DNA of 46,940 nucleotides from Halomonas elongata (GTDB lineage: Bacteria; Pseudomonadota; Gammaproteobacteria; Pseudomonadales; Halomonadaceae). Location: assembly GCF_029081005.1 (NCBI RefSeq), contig NZ_JAJQTQ010000030.1, positions 1-46,940 on the forward strand, read 5' to 3'. A program made the translations under genes and the position numbers. Under the pieces are notes generated by a model that saw only the letters and a program-made list of their open reading frames with translations, was not told the DNA's origin and ran no database searches. Positions 16,061 through 24,125 of the stretch are shown here, piece by piece (position 1 is the first letter of the stretch; each line of letters starts with the position of its first letter).

Positions 16061-17614
16061 ATGGCCCACCAGGACAATTCGCAAGCCCCTGCGGGGACCC
16101 AGGACGAGAACCACCTGATCGCGGAGCGACGGTCCAAGCTGGCCACGCGCCGCGAGCGTGCCGCCGCCGATGGTGGCAGTGCCTTCCCCAATGACTTCCG
16201 TCGCGACAGCGTCGCCGCCGAGCTGCAGGCCGAGCTGGGCGACAAGGACAAGGCCGAGCTCGAGTCGTTGGGACGTCCGGCCGCCGTGTCGGGGCGAATC
16301 CTGCGCAAGCGCGGGCCCTTCATCGTCATCCAGGACGCCTCCGGCCAGATCCAGCTCTACGTCGACAAGAAGGGGCTGCCCGCCGAGGTTCTCGAGGACA
16401 TCAAGGGGTGGGACATCGGCGATATCGTGGCCGGTCGGGGGCCAGTGCACAAGTCGGGCAAGGGCGATCTCTACGTGATGATGGAAGAGGCGCGCCTGCT
16501 GACCAAGAGCCTGCGGCCGCTGCCCGACAAGTTCCATGGCTTGACCGACATGGAAGCCCGCTATCGCCAGCGTTATGTGGACCTGATCATGAATCCCGAT
16601 TCGCGTCGGGTCTTCGAGGCGCGCGCCGGGGTGATCAGCGCCATGCGTCGCTTCTTCGAGGAGCATGGCTTCATGGAGGTCGAGACGCCGATGCTGCAGC
16701 CGATCCCCGGCGGCGCGACAGCCCGGCCCTTCATCACCCATCACAATGCGCTGGACATCGACATGTACCTGCGTGTCGCCCCGGAGCTCTATCTCAAGCG
16801 GCTGGTGGTGGGGGGCTTCGAGAAGGTCTTCGAGATCAACCGCAATTTCCGCAACGAGGGGTTGTCCACGCGCCACAATCCCGAGTTCACCATGGTCGAG
16901 TACTACCAGGCCTATGCGGACTACCAGGACCTCATGGACTTCACGGAGGCCATGCTGCGCACCGTGACCCGGGAAGTGCTGGGTGACACCTGTGTGGTCA
17001 GCAATGTGCGTGACGCCGAGGGCGAGGTGCTCGAAACCGTCGAATACGACTTCGGCAAGCCGTTCGAGCGCCTCAGCGTGTTCGACGCCATCCTGGCCTA
17101 CAATCCGGAGATCACTGCCGAAGCACTGGCCGACGAGGCCGCGGCGCGGCAGATCGCCGAGCGCCTGGATATCGATGTCAAGGATGGCTGGGGGCTCGGC
17201 AAGGTCCAGATCGAAATCTTCGAGAAGACCGTCGAACATCGCCTGCAACAGCCGACCTTCATCATCGACTATCCCACCGAGGTCAGTCCGCTGGCGCGTC
17301 GCAAGGATGCCGATCCCTTCGTCACCGAACGCTTCGAGTTCTTCGTCGGCGGCCGCGAACTGGCCAACGGCTTCTCCGAGCTCAACGATGCCGAAGACCA
17401 GGCCGAGCGCTTCGCCGCCCAGGCTGCCGAGAAGGACGCCGGCGACGACGAGGCCATGTACTACGACGCCGATTATATACGTGCTCTGGAGTATGGCTTG
17501 CCGCCCACGGCGGGCGAGGGCATCGGTATCGACCGGCTGGTGATGCTGCTCACCGACAGTGCCTCGATCCGGGATGTGTTGTTGTTCCCGGCCATGCGCC
17601 CTGAAGTGGAATAA
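16061..17614 (+). CDS. lysS: Lysyl-tRNA synthetase (class II)
   Basis: A cytoplasmic enzyme that charges tRNA-Lys. It has 517 residues. An N-terminal OB-fold anticodon-binding domain (about 60-150, with [15 protein letters not shown]) precedes the class II catalytic core: motif 1 around [14 protein letters not shown], motif 2 [11 protein letters not shown], the lysine-site stretch [13 protein letters not shown] and motif 3 [11 protein letters not shown]. It ends with [11 protein letters not shown], the conserved LysRS C-terminus. Start ATG 16061 follows AGGT; an upstream in-frame ATG at 15977 would translate the heptad array and is rejected. A diverged second copy of its 3' end lies 50 bp downstream. 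Confidence 0.97.
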   Translation: MAHQDNSQAPAGTQDENHLIAERRSKLATRRERAAADGGSAFPNDFRRDSVAAELQAELGDKDKAELESLGRPAAVSGRILRKRGPFIVIQDASGQIQLYVDKKGLPAEVLEDIKGWDIGDIVAGRGPVHKSGKGDLYVMMEEARLLTKSLRPLPDKFHGLTDMEARYRQRYVDLIMNPDSRRVFEARAGVISAMRRFFEEHGFMEVETPMLQPIPGGATARPFITHHNALDIDMYLRVAPELYLKRLVVGGFEKVFEINRNFRNEGLSTRHNPEFTMVEYYQAYADYQDLMDFTEAMLRTVTREVLGDTCVVSNVRDAEGEVLETVEYDFGKPFERLSVFDAILAYNPEITAEALADEAAARQIAERLDIDVKDGWGLGKVQIEIFEKTVEHRLQQPTFIIDYPTEVSPLARRKDADPFVTERFEFFVGGRELANGFSELNDAEDQAERFAAQAAEKDAGDDEAMYYDADYIRALEYGLPPTAGEGIGIDRLVMLLTDSASIRDVLLFPAMRPEVE

Positions 17615-17665
17615 GGCGCTGCGCGTCGGCCAGGCGGCGTTGCGCGGGGACTCGCTTTGCTCATG

Positions 17666-17716
17666 TACAACACGGGGGTGTTGTTATTCCCGGTTATGCG
17701 GCCGGAGGTGGACTGA
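17666..17716 (+). pseudogene. Orphan duplicate of the lysS 3' end
   Basis: The frame ending at TGA 17714-17716 reads TGVLLFPVMRPEVD, against [14 protein letters not shown] at the end of lysS. Over the last 39 bases the two differ at 8 positions, mostly third codon positions (TTA/TTG, CGG/CGC, CCG/CCT, GAG/GAA). The copy therefore diverged while still under protein selection: it is the end of another LysRS gene, not a recent local duplication. Upstream of it no further LysRS similarity is seen. ACAACAC and GTGTTGT at its start also form a 7-bp hairpin. Confidence 0.75.
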
Positions 17717-17749
17717 CAGGGCTGTAGAGAGGCGACAATCGGGGCTGAT

Positions 17750-17853
17750 CCGTCGACAAGCCTGCGAGGAGGCGCTGTGAATACCTCCTTGTACGCTACC
17801 GACGCCTTCCGTGGCGTCGGACCTCCTCTTCGGCTTGTCCCCGGCGCCCCTCG
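17750..17853 (+). repeat. Structured covarying repeat, copy 2
   Basis: Same length (104 nt) as copy 1. P1 GACAAGCC (17755-17762) with GGCTTGTC (17832-17839); P2 GAGGAGG (17766-17772) with CCTCCTC (17822-17828); P3 TAC (17782-17784) with GTA (17791-17793), backed by GCG/CGC; P4 CCGACGCC (17799-17806) with GGCGTCGG (17813-17820). P2 contains a perfect Shine-Dalgarno, and GTG 17777 follows it by 4 nt. The frame stays open for 54 codons and ends in a TGA (17939-17941) that overlaps the ATG of the next gene. With the orphan lysS end, this element fills most of the 326-bp gap after lysS. Confidence 0.88.
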
Positions 17854-17940
17854 CTCCTTTCTTGGATCGCGAGAGGTAATGTTGGTAACGAGCGCCCCTG
17901 GCGCCCATAATGGCAGCGTTTCGACGTCGAGGAGACCGTG

Positions 17941-18327
17941 ATGAAACTGCTCAACCGCTCCGCCCTGAGTGTCAGGCCGACCCAACCTTTCGTCGACTGG
18001 ATCAACGCCCTGGAGCCCACTGTGGGCGACGACGACCTGGCCCTGGAGGATGTCGAACGGGAAAGTACCGTCTATCTGATCCCGGAGATGGACACGCCCG
18101 AAAATCTCGAGGCCTTCGTGCGCGAACGGTATCTCGAGATCCTCGAGACCGAGCTGCGTGCCTGGGAAGAGGACGAGCGCCAATGGCCCGAGACGCTCGA
18201 CTGGTCGCTCTTCCAGCGCTTCCTGTGCATCGAGCACAGCTACCTGGCCATCGACCTCGACGACGAGGCGGCGCTGGAGATCGCCGAGGTGGATGATTCG
18301 ATGCTGCTGGAAACCGATCAGGACTGA
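17941..18327 (+). CDS. Conserved hypothetical acidic protein
   Basis: A 128-residue soluble protein starting MKLLNRSALSVRPTQPFVDW. It is very acidic in its second half (for example DLDDEAALEIAEVDDSMLLE) and contains no membrane segment or recognisable motif. From memory, proteins with this N-terminus are found in other pseudomonad-like gammaproteobacteria; no function is known to me. ATG 17941 has GAGGAG (17929-17934) 6 nt upstream. A frame coming from the structured repeat ends on this ATG (TGATG), so translation could be coupled. An adjacent GTG at 17938 is less well placed. Confidence 0.85.
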   Translation: MKLLNRSALSVRPTQPFVDWINALEPTVGDDDLALEDVERESTVYLIPEMDTPENLEAFVRERYLEILETELRAWEEDERQWPETLDWSLFQRFLCIEHSYLAIDLDDEAALEIAEVDDSMLLETDQD

Positions 18328-18394
18328 GCTCTTGACGAAAAGTGTCTGCTTTCGCCAACTTTTCGTTCAAGACCGATGGGCGGTATGCAAAGTG
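18326..18394 (+). repeat. Repeat family B, first direct copy
   Basis: A 69-bp unit starting GAGCTC, over the stop of the hypothetical gene. It contains the hairpin CGAAAAGT (18336-18343) with ACTTTTCG (18358-18365) and ends with GGCGGTATGCAAAGTG. A second copy starts 131 bp later. The hairpin could serve as a terminator for the upstream gene. Confidence 0.75.
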
Positions 18395-18456
18395 TTTCCC
18401 CAGGTGATTTATCCAGCGCTCTCCCTGGGAAGAAGGTGTCCTTTGCAGAACCCTCT

Positions 18457-18525
18457 GAGCTCGTGACGAAAAGCGTCTGCTCTCGCCGACTTTTTGAACA
18501 AGACTGACGGACGGTATGCAACGTG
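18457..18525 (+). repeat. Repeat family B, second direct copy
   Basis: It repeats the unit at 18326-18394 with several substitutions. It begins GAGCTCGTGACGAAAAGCG and ends GGACGGTATGCAACGTG. The right arm of its hairpin has an extra T and lost the pairing C. The two copies take up most of the 302-bp gap before the MFS gene. Between them (18395-18456) nothing recognisable is seen. Confidence 0.75.
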
Positions 18526-18629
18526 CCGGCCCCGGCCGTCGAGTCTTGTCCCGAGCAGCCCCCGGGCGTATCGCTTCCTGCGTTAGCCCTGCCCCGACGC
18601 CGGTGTTTCCGTGGAATGGATCCCGATTC

Positions 18630-20042
18630 ATGAGTCGACTCTTCGCGACCCGAGAGGGTGACGATGGTCTGCCCGGCCCCGAGCGCCGGCTTGCCGTGCT
18701 GGCGCTGATCTTCGGCACCACCATGGCGGTGGTGGACGCCACCATGATCAACCTGGCGTTGCCTTCCATCGCCGCCGACCTCGACGTGGCGCCGGCCAGC
18801 GCCGTCTGGGTCATCAATATCTTCCAGGTGGTCTGTGCCGCCTTCCTGCTGGTGTTTTCCGGACTGAGCGAGATCATCGGTCGGCGTCGCCTCTATGTCG
18901 CGGGGCTGTCGCTGTTTGCGGCGTCGGCGGCGGGCAGCGCCTTGTCGCGCGACCTGGACACCCTGCTGGTGTTTCGGGCCCTGCAGGGTCTGGGGGCTGC
19001 GGCGACGCTGTCGATCGGGCCATCGCTTTATCGCACCATCTTTCCGTCGCGGCTGCTGGGCAGTGCCCTGGGGTTGAGTTCCCTGGTGGTGGCCACCGGT
19101 TATACGGCGGGGCCGGCGATCGGAGGTCTGGTGCTTTCCGTGGCCGACTGGCCCTGGCTGTTTGCCCTGCCGGTGCCAATCGGCGTCGTCGCCGTGACCC
19201 TGGCCTGGCGTGCCTTGCCCCGAGAGCCGGGGCGGCGAGGAGGCTTCGATGCGGCGGGGGCCGGCTGTTCGATCCTCACGCTCGGCGCCCTCTTCCTGGC
19301 CATGGATGGGGTGGGGCACCAGACGCCTGTCGGGCAATCCCTGGGCTGGTTGTCGTTGAGTCTGATGGCCGGCGGGCTTTTCCTGTGGCGTCAGCGGCGC
19401 GCTCTGCATCCGTTGTTGCCGCTGGCGCTGTTCCACCAGCGTCGCTTCAGTCTGGCGGTATCGGCCTCGGGGCTCGCCTTCGTCGGCCAGGGGCTGGCCT
19501 TCGTGGCCCTGTCGTTTCTCTATCAGCAGGGCATGGGCTTCTCGCCCCTGGAGACGGCCTGGCTGTTCACTCCCTGGCCGCTGGCGATCATGGTAGCGGG
19601 GCCTCTGGCGGGACGCCTCGCCGACAGGGTCAACCCCAGTCTGCTGTCCTGCCTGGGCCTGGTGGTGCTGATCGCCGGAATGGTCGCGCTGGCCGGCCTC
19701 GAAGCCGATGCCGGCGTGGCCGACTGCCTGTGGCGAACGGCGCTGTGCGGGCTCGGCTTCGGTATCTTCCAGCCTCCCAACAATCGTGAGCTGATGGCCA
19801 GTGTGCCGGCCGAGCGCAGCGCCAATGCCTCCGGCGTGATGAGCACCACCCGTACCGTGGGGCAGGCCATGGGGGTGGCCCTGGTCGGCGCCTGCCTGTC
19901 GATCGGTGCGCCGGTCCAGATGGCGCTCTGGGGAGGCGCGGTGGCCGGGGGGCTGGCGTTGCTGGCGAGTCTCGGCCGGGTGTCCCGGGCCGGCGAAGCA
20001 GCGCGCATACGTCGTCGTGTTGCCAGCGAACGCGTACAATGA
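18630..20042 (+). CDS. MFS transporter, DHA2-like 14-helix drug:H+ antiporter family
   Basis: A 470-residue inner-membrane protein with about 14 predicted helices. Helix 1 has AVVDATMINLALPSIAADL, the D-x-T-(I/M)-x-N-x-ALP motif of the DHA2 group. The loop 2-3 motif reads GLSEIIGRRRLY. Helix 5 has a motif C-like stretch, TGYTAGPAIGGLVL. Family members export drugs, dyes or metabolites by proton antiport; the substrate is unknown. The start at 18630 (MSRLFATREG) is chosen because the upstream extension is low-complexity Arg/Pro sequence overlapping repeat B. The ribosome-binding site is weak. Confidence 0.9.
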   Translation: MSRLFATREGDDGLPGPERRLAVLALIFGTTMAVVDATMINLALPSIAADLDVAPASAVWVINIFQVVCAAFLLVFSGLSEIIGRRRLYVAGLSLFAASAAGSALSRDLDTLLVFRALQGLGAAATLSIGPSLYRTIFPSRLLGSALGLSSLVVATGYTAGPAIGGLVLSVADWPWLFALPVPIGVVAVTLAWRALPREPGRRGGFDAAGAGCSILTLGALFLAMDGVGHQTPVGQSLGWLSLSLMAGGLFLWRQRRALHPLLPLALFHQRRFSLAVSASGLAFVGQGLAFVALSFLYQQGMGFSPLETAWLFTPWPLAIMVAGPLAGRLADRVNPSLLSCLGLVVLIAGMVALAGLEADAGVADCLWRTALCGLGFGIFQPPNNRELMASVPAERSANASGVMSTTRTVGQAMGVALVGACLSIGAPVQMALWGGAVAGGLALLASLGRVSRAGEAARIRRRVASERVQ

Positions 20043-20070
20043 TGGCGACATTCACCATCGGGGAGCCGAC

Positions 20071-20382
20071 ATGAGCACCCAGTCGACCATCGAGAAAAAG
20101 CTCCAGGCCCTCGAGCCCACCTTCCTGACGGTGGAGAACGAGAGCCATATGCACAATGTGCCGCCGAATGCCGAGACCCACTTCAAGGTGACCCTGGTCT
20201 CGTCGCGTTTCGAGGGCATGATGCCGGTGAAACGACACCAGCAGATCTATGCGCTGCTGGCCGATGAACTGGCCGGCCCCGTGCATGCCCTGGCGCTGCA
20301 CCCCTATACCCCGAAAGAATGGCAGTCGCGGGGCGAGGGGCGTCCGGATTCGCCGAACTGCCGGGGCGGCGGCGCCTCGTGA
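20071..20382 (+). CDS. bolA: BolA-family protein
   Basis: A small cytoplasmic protein of 103 residues with the BolA fold. It shows HMHNVPPNAETHFKVTLVS, then the helix-turn motif RFEGMMPVKRHQQIYALLADEL with the conserved His of RHQ, and the C-terminal strand VHALALHPYTPKEW. BolA proteins partner with monothiol glutaredoxins in iron-sulfur handling and affect cell shape and stress responses. ATG 20071 follows GGGAG by about 5 nt. Its TGA overlaps the GTG of the next gene, giving a bolA-holD-rimI operon. Confidence 0.93.
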   Translation: MSTQSTIEKKLQALEPTFLTVENESHMHNVPPNAETHFKVTLVSSRFEGMMPVKRHQQIYALLADELAGPVHALALHPYTPKEWQSRGEGRPDSPNCRGGGAS

Positions 20383-21212
20383 CCACAGAGCCGCATCGGC
20401 TGCAATACCTGGAGGCCATGGGGCTGACGGCCTGGGTGGCGCGCTATCGCCTGCCCAATGCCCGACCGAGCGAGGCCTGTGAGTGGGACCTGCCGTCGGA
20501 GGCCGATGCGCGTTCCCGCGCCCCTGGCGAGCGTCTGCATGCCCTGCTGGAGGATGCCGCCGAGGCACCGTCGGCCGAGCCCTCGGCGCAGGAGTCGACG
20601 GCCCGGCCGCCATCAGGGCCAGGCAAGGCTCGTGCCCTGTTGGGAGGGCTGGTGCCGGCGGAAACGACTGTTTCTCCCGAGACACCGCCTCCTGCTCCAT
20701 CGGTTGGCACGGAAGCCGAGCCGGCCGCCGAGGCGTTGTGTTTCACCTGGCAGGTGACCTGCCTGGATGGGCGCTGGCTGCTGGTGCTGCCCCGCGATAC
20801 CGGACCCAGTGACATGGAATACCGCCTGCTCGGCAACCTGTTGCGGGCAGCCGGCGTGGTTCCCGCTCGGCCGCCGAGCTTCGAGACCTTCCGTTGGCCA
20901 CAGCTCGAGGGAGTCGCGGTCGAGTCACCGCTGGAAGAAGCTCGGGAGGGGCTGCGGGCCTTCCTGAGCGGTCGACGGCAGCGTGGCTGGGTACCGGAAC
21001 GACTGCTGGTGTTCGGCGATGACGCAGTTCTGAATGACTTGCTGGAGCTCGACGAGGGGCACAGTGGCCTGCTGTCGATGCCCGTGTGGCAGGGGCCCGA
21101 TCCGAAGGATCTTGCGGATGGCGCCGAGGCCAAGCGGGCGCTATGGCCCCGCATGCAGGACTGGGAGCGTGACTGGCGTGTCGGCGACGAAGAGACGCGA
21201 AGCGATGTCTGA
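20379..21212 (+). CDS. holD: DNA polymerase III psi subunit (HolD-like)
   Basis: A 277-residue protein assigned to the clamp-loader psi subunit, which links the gamma complex to chi and SSB. The evidence is its N-terminal stretch LQYLEAMGLTAWVARY, comparable to LQQLGITQW of E. coli HolD, and the C-terminal AKRALWPRMQDWERDW, like the end of HolD. Also, it lies directly before rimI, as holD does in E. coli. It is twice as long as E. coli HolD because of a Pro/Ala/Glu-rich linker at about 70-130, as in pseudomonad forms. GTG 20379 overlaps the bolA stop, and its end overlaps rimI by 8 bp. Sequence similarity is weak, so context carries weight. Confidence 0.75.
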   Translation: MTTEPHRLQYLEAMGLTAWVARYRLPNARPSEACEWDLPSEADARSRAPGERLHALLEDAAEAPSAEPSAQESTARPPSGPGKARALLGGLVPAETTVSPETPPPAPSVGTEAEPAAEALCFTWQVTCLDGRWLLVLPRDTGPSDMEYRLLGNLLRAAGVVPARPPSFETFRWPQLEGVAVESPLEEAREGLRAFLSGRRQRGWVPERLLVFGDDAVLNDLLELDEGHSGLLSMPVWQGPDPKDLADGAEAKRALWPRMQDWERDWRVGDEETRSDV

Positions 21213-21669
21213 TCCTTCTCCGGTACCCCTGGGGCGCTCGTCCCTGGCGGCGCTGGTCGAGCTGGAGCGTGTGTCCCAGCCCTATCCCTTGTCGGCGGCT
21301 CAGTTGAAGGCGGCACTGACGGATGATGCCGATGTGGTGTTGGGGCTCGAGGAAGAGGGCGGGCTGATCGGCCATGCCATCCTCTCGCGTCAGCCCTTCG
21401 ATGCCGAGCTCCAGGCCATTCTGGTGGCGCCTCATCAGCGTCGACGCGGCCTGGGGGTGGCGTTGATGGAGGCGGTGATCGCCCAGGCGCGAGTCTGGAA
21501 GAGCGAGCGGCTGCTGCTGGAAGTCAGGGCGGCCAATGCGCCGGCGATCACGCTCTACCGACGCATGGGGTTTGCCGAGGATGGGCGCCGTCGTGACTAC
21601 TATCCGTCACTGGACGGCGCCGGGCGGGAGGACGCCTTGCTGATGTCATGCCGCTTGAGTGGGGCGTGA
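21205..21669 (+). CDS. rimI: Ribosomal protein S18 alanine N-acetyltransferase
   Basis: A GNAT-fold acetyltransferase of 154 residues that acetylates the N-terminal Ala of ribosomal protein S18. The acetyl-CoA loop is LVAPHQRRRGLGVALMEAVI (Q/R-x-x-G-x-G/A type), followed by LEVRAANAPAITLYRRMGFAEDGRRRDYY, the hallmark RimI segment with the catalytic Glu and Tyr region. ATG 21205 lies inside the end of holD. It is the last gene of the unit, and zapB follows convergently. Confidence 0.93.
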   Translation: MSDPSPVPLGRSSLAALVELERVSQPYPLSAAQLKAALTDDADVVLGLEEEGGLIGHAILSRQPFDAELQAILVAPHQRRRGLGVALMEAVIAQARVWKSERLLLEVRAANAPAITLYRRMGFAEDGRRRDYYPSLDGAGREDALLMSCRLSGA

Positions 21670-21677
21670 TACGGGAG

Positions 21678-21908
21678 TCAACCGGGCTGCTGCTGAGGCG
21701 TCGGCTGTTCCTGCTGCGATGACGACTCGGTCTCGATATCGTCGAACTTGCCCAGCAGCGAGGACAAGCGACGTTCCCATTCCTCGCGTTCCTGCTTGAG
21801 GCGGGCGTTTTCCTCGCGCAGCTCCTCGGCTTCCATCTTCATCAACTCCAGGGCCTCGACGGCGCTGGAGACTTTCTGTTCGAGCTGGTTGAAGAGTTCG
21901 ATGCTCAT
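21678..21908 (-). CDS. zapB: Cell division protein ZapB-like
   Basis: A 76-residue coiled-coil protein, MSIELFNQLEQKVSSAVEAL then a heptad-patterned stretch (MEAEELREENARLKQE). It resembles ZapB, which bundles beneath the Z ring and links FtsZ/ZapA to the chromosome. The tail is a Ser/Gln/Pro-rich acidic stretch. ATG 21908 is preceded by CAGGAG; a longer frame from 22001 would overlap the end of rsmD and is unlikely. Its end is 8 bp from the rimI stop. Confidence 0.85.
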   Translation of the reverse strand: MSIELFNQLEQKVSSAVEALELMKMEAEELREENARLKQEREEWERRLSSLLGKFDDIETESSSQQEQPTPQQQPG

Positions 21909-21994
21909 CCGTTTCTCCTGATGATGTCCTGCTGAGTCGGGCCCGGCCCGCCGAAAGCGTCCTGCCATCGGCAGCGTAACGCCACCGACGGGGC

Positions 21995-22648
21995 TCAGCA
22001 AGCGTCTTCGGTGGGTGCTTCCTTACCCGTGGGCAGGCGTCGATACAGTCGTCCGGTGCTGTCTCCTGCGCGAACCTCTCGATGCAGGAGCCAGCCGGCC
22101 GGTACCGCCGGGTCGAGGGTCGACTCGGTCTCCAGGTAGATGCTGGCGTCGTCGGTCAGCCAGCCGCGCTCCAGTGCCGCGCAGCAGGCGGCCGCCAGGT
22201 CCTTGCGAAAGGGAGGATCGAGGAAGACGAGCGAGTGCGGCGTCGGTTCGCCTTCGAGGAAGCCCATGGCGTCGGCGTTGATCACCCGAGCTCGGGTGAC
22301 GCCGAGCGTATCCAGGTTGCCTTCCAGGGCGCGGCTCGCCCGGCCGTCGAGTTCGACCAGGGTAGCCTCATGAGCGCCACGCGACAGGGCTTCAAGGCCG
22401 AGGGCGCCGGTGCCGGCGAAGAGATCCAGTACTCGAGCGCCGGAGAGAGCGGGGCCCAGCCAGTTGAAGAGTGTCTCCCGGACCCGGTCCGGCGTCGGGC
22501 GCAGCCCTGGCAGGTCGACCACGGGGAGCAGGCGGCGACGATACTCGCCGCCGATGATGCGCAACTGGCCCTTGCCGCGACCTCCGTCCTGGCGACGGGG
22601 GGCACGGGAGTGGCGTGATGAGCGGGAAGATGAACGGCGTCGAGTCAT
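21995..22648 (-). CDS. rsmD: 16S rRNA (guanine966-N2)-methyltransferase
   Basis: A 217-residue SAM-dependent enzyme that methylates G966 of 16S rRNA. An Arg/Ser-rich basic N-terminus (1-25) precedes LRIIGGEYRRRLLPV, the RsmD start motif. The SAM site is LDLFAGTGALGLEAL and the catalytic motif is VFLDPPF. It is divergent from ftsY, a common gammaproteobacterial arrangement, and 86 bp upstream of zapB. Confidence 0.96.
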   Translation of the reverse strand: MTRRRSSSRSSRHSRAPRRQDGGRGKGQLRIIGGEYRRRLLPVVDLPGLRPTPDRVRETLFNWLGPALSGARVLDLFAGTGALGLEALSRGAHEATLVELDGRASRALEGNLDTLGVTRARVINADAMGFLEGEPTPHSLVFLDPPFRKDLAAACCAALERGWLTDDASIYLETESTLDPAVPAGWLLHREVRAGDSTGRLYRRLPTGKEAPTEDAC

Positions 22649-22739
22649 GGGCGACGATTGTAGCGGGCGTCTTGTCCACAGTCATGGTGCGCGATGGTAG
22701 GATGTGGCGATTCGTTCACCCGCGAGGCTGAATCCCCCC

Positions 22740-24125
22740 ATGTTCGGTTTTTTCAAGCGCAAGAAGAAGCAGCAGGAAGAACAGGCGACGCCTGAGCAGG
22801 AGGTCGAGCGCGACGACGCAGCGCTCGCCGACGAGGAATCGGCGCCATCCGAGGCCGAGTCTGCCCCCGAGATCGACCCCGAGTCGACGCCGGAGGTGGA
22901 GCCCGAGCCGGTTCCCGAGATCGAACCCGAACCGACGCCTGAGGTGGAGCCCGAGCCGGTTCCCGAGATCGAACCCGAACCGGCGCCGGAAGTGGAGCCC
23001 GAGCCGGTTCCCGAGGTCGAGCCCGAACCGACGCCGGAAGTGGAGCCCGAGCCGGTTCCCGAGGTCGAGCCCGAACCGGCGCCGGAAGTGGAGCCAGAGC
23101 CGGCTCCCGAGGTCGAGCCCGAACCGGCGCCGGAACCCGAGCCGGAGCCTGCCGCCGTGGCGCCTCGGGAAAAGCCCCGTGGCGAGAAGAAGGGGTGGTT
23201 CGCGCGCATCAAGGATGGGCTTGGCAAGACGCGGGCCAACCTGGCTGACGGTCTGTCCGGCCTGTTCCTCGGTCGCAAGCAGATCGATGACGACCTGATG
23301 GAAGAACTCGAGACCCAGCTGCTGATGGCCGATGTGGGAATCGAGGCGACTACCGAGATCATCGACCGACTCACCGAACGGGTTTCGCGCAAGGAGCTCA
23401 AGGATCCGGAGGCGCTGTTCAAGGCGTTGCAGGAGGAACTCTCGGGCCTGCTCGAGGGCGTCACCCAGCCCCTGGAACTGCCGCCCAAGGGTGAGGGCCC
23501 CTTCGTCATCCTGGTAGTCGGCGTCAACGGCGTGGGCAAGACCACGACCATCGGCAAGCTGACCCAACGCTTCCAGCGCGAGGGCCGCAGCGTGATGCTG
23601 GCCGCCGGCGATACCTTCCGCGCCGCCGCCGTGGAGCAGCTCAAGGTCTGGGGGGAGCGCAACGACGTGCCGGTGGTGGCCCAGCATACCGGTGCCGACA
23701 GTGCTTCCGTGGTCTACGACGCCCTGGCGGCGGCCCGGGCGCGTGGTGTCGACGTGCTGATCGCCGATACCGCCGGGCGCCTGCACAACAAGTCGCACCT
23801 GATGGAGGAGTTGAAGAAGGTGCGGCGGGTGATGGGCAAGCTCGATGCCGATGCGCCTCACGAGGTGATGCTGGTGCTCGATGCCGGCACCGGCCAGAAT
23901 GCCCTGTCCCAGGCGTCGACCTTCAACGAGGCGGTGCCGGTCACCGGCATCACCCTGACCAAGCTTGACGGTACCGCCAAGGGCGGCATCATCTTCGCCC
24001 TGGCGCAGCAGCTCGGCACGCCGATTCGCTTCATCGGCGTGGGAGAAACGCTGGATGATCTGCGCCCGTTCGCGGCCCGTGAATTCGTCGATGCGCTCTT
24101 CGACAGGGACGATGCCGCGGCATGA
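22740..24125 (+). CDS. ftsY: Signal recognition particle receptor FtsY
   Basis: The SRP receptor GTPase, which delivers nascent membrane proteins to the translocon. It has 461 residues in three parts: a basic membrane-binding start FGFFKRKKK; an acidic A domain (about 15-150) dominated by five 16-residue repeats; and the NG domain, with [15 protein letters not shown] (P-loop), [10 protein letters not shown] (G3) and [10 protein letters not shown] (G4). The start is ATG 22740, giving the usual MFGFFK N-terminus. The stop overlaps ftsE by 4 bp (ATGA), so ftsY-ftsE-ftsX form one unit. Confidence 0.97.
   Translation: MFGFFKRKKKQQEEQATPEQEVERDDAALADEESAPSEAESAPEIDPESTPEVEPEPVPEIEPEPTPEVEPEPVPEIEPEPAPEVEPEPVPEVEPEPTPEVEPEPVPEVEPEPAPEVEPEPAPEVEPEPAPEPEPEPAAVAPREKPRGEKKGWFARIKDGLGKTRANLADGLSGLFLGRKQIDDDLMEELETQLLMADVGIEATTEIIDRLTERVSRKELKDPEALFKALQEELSGLLEGVTQPLELPPKGEGPFVILVVGVNGVGKTTTIGKLTQRFQREGRSVMLAAGDTFRAAAVEQLKVWGERNDVPVVAQHTGADSASVVYDALAAARARGVDVLIADTAGRLHNKSHLMEELKKVRRVMGKLDADAPHEVMLVLDAGTGQNALSQASTFNEAVPVTGITLTKLDGTAKGGIIFALAQQLGTPIRFIGVGETLDDLRPFAAREFVDALFDRDDAAA
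22893..23132 (+). repeat. 48-bp minisatellite in the ftsY acidic domain (5 units)
   Basis: Units begin at 22893, 22941, 22989, 23037 and 23085, exactly 48 bp apart, each encoding a 16-residue block of the type [14 protein letters not shown](T/A)P. Being a multiple of three, copy number can change without a frameshift. A partial, degenerate sixth unit follows. Confidence 0.95.

Noticed and set aside
17684..17908. Minus-strand hypothetical proteins over the structured repeats (sharing SVQGGIHSASSQACRRI)
   Set aside because: The similarity among them comes only from the shared repeat read in reverse; no start signals fit, and the frames differ in length and ends.
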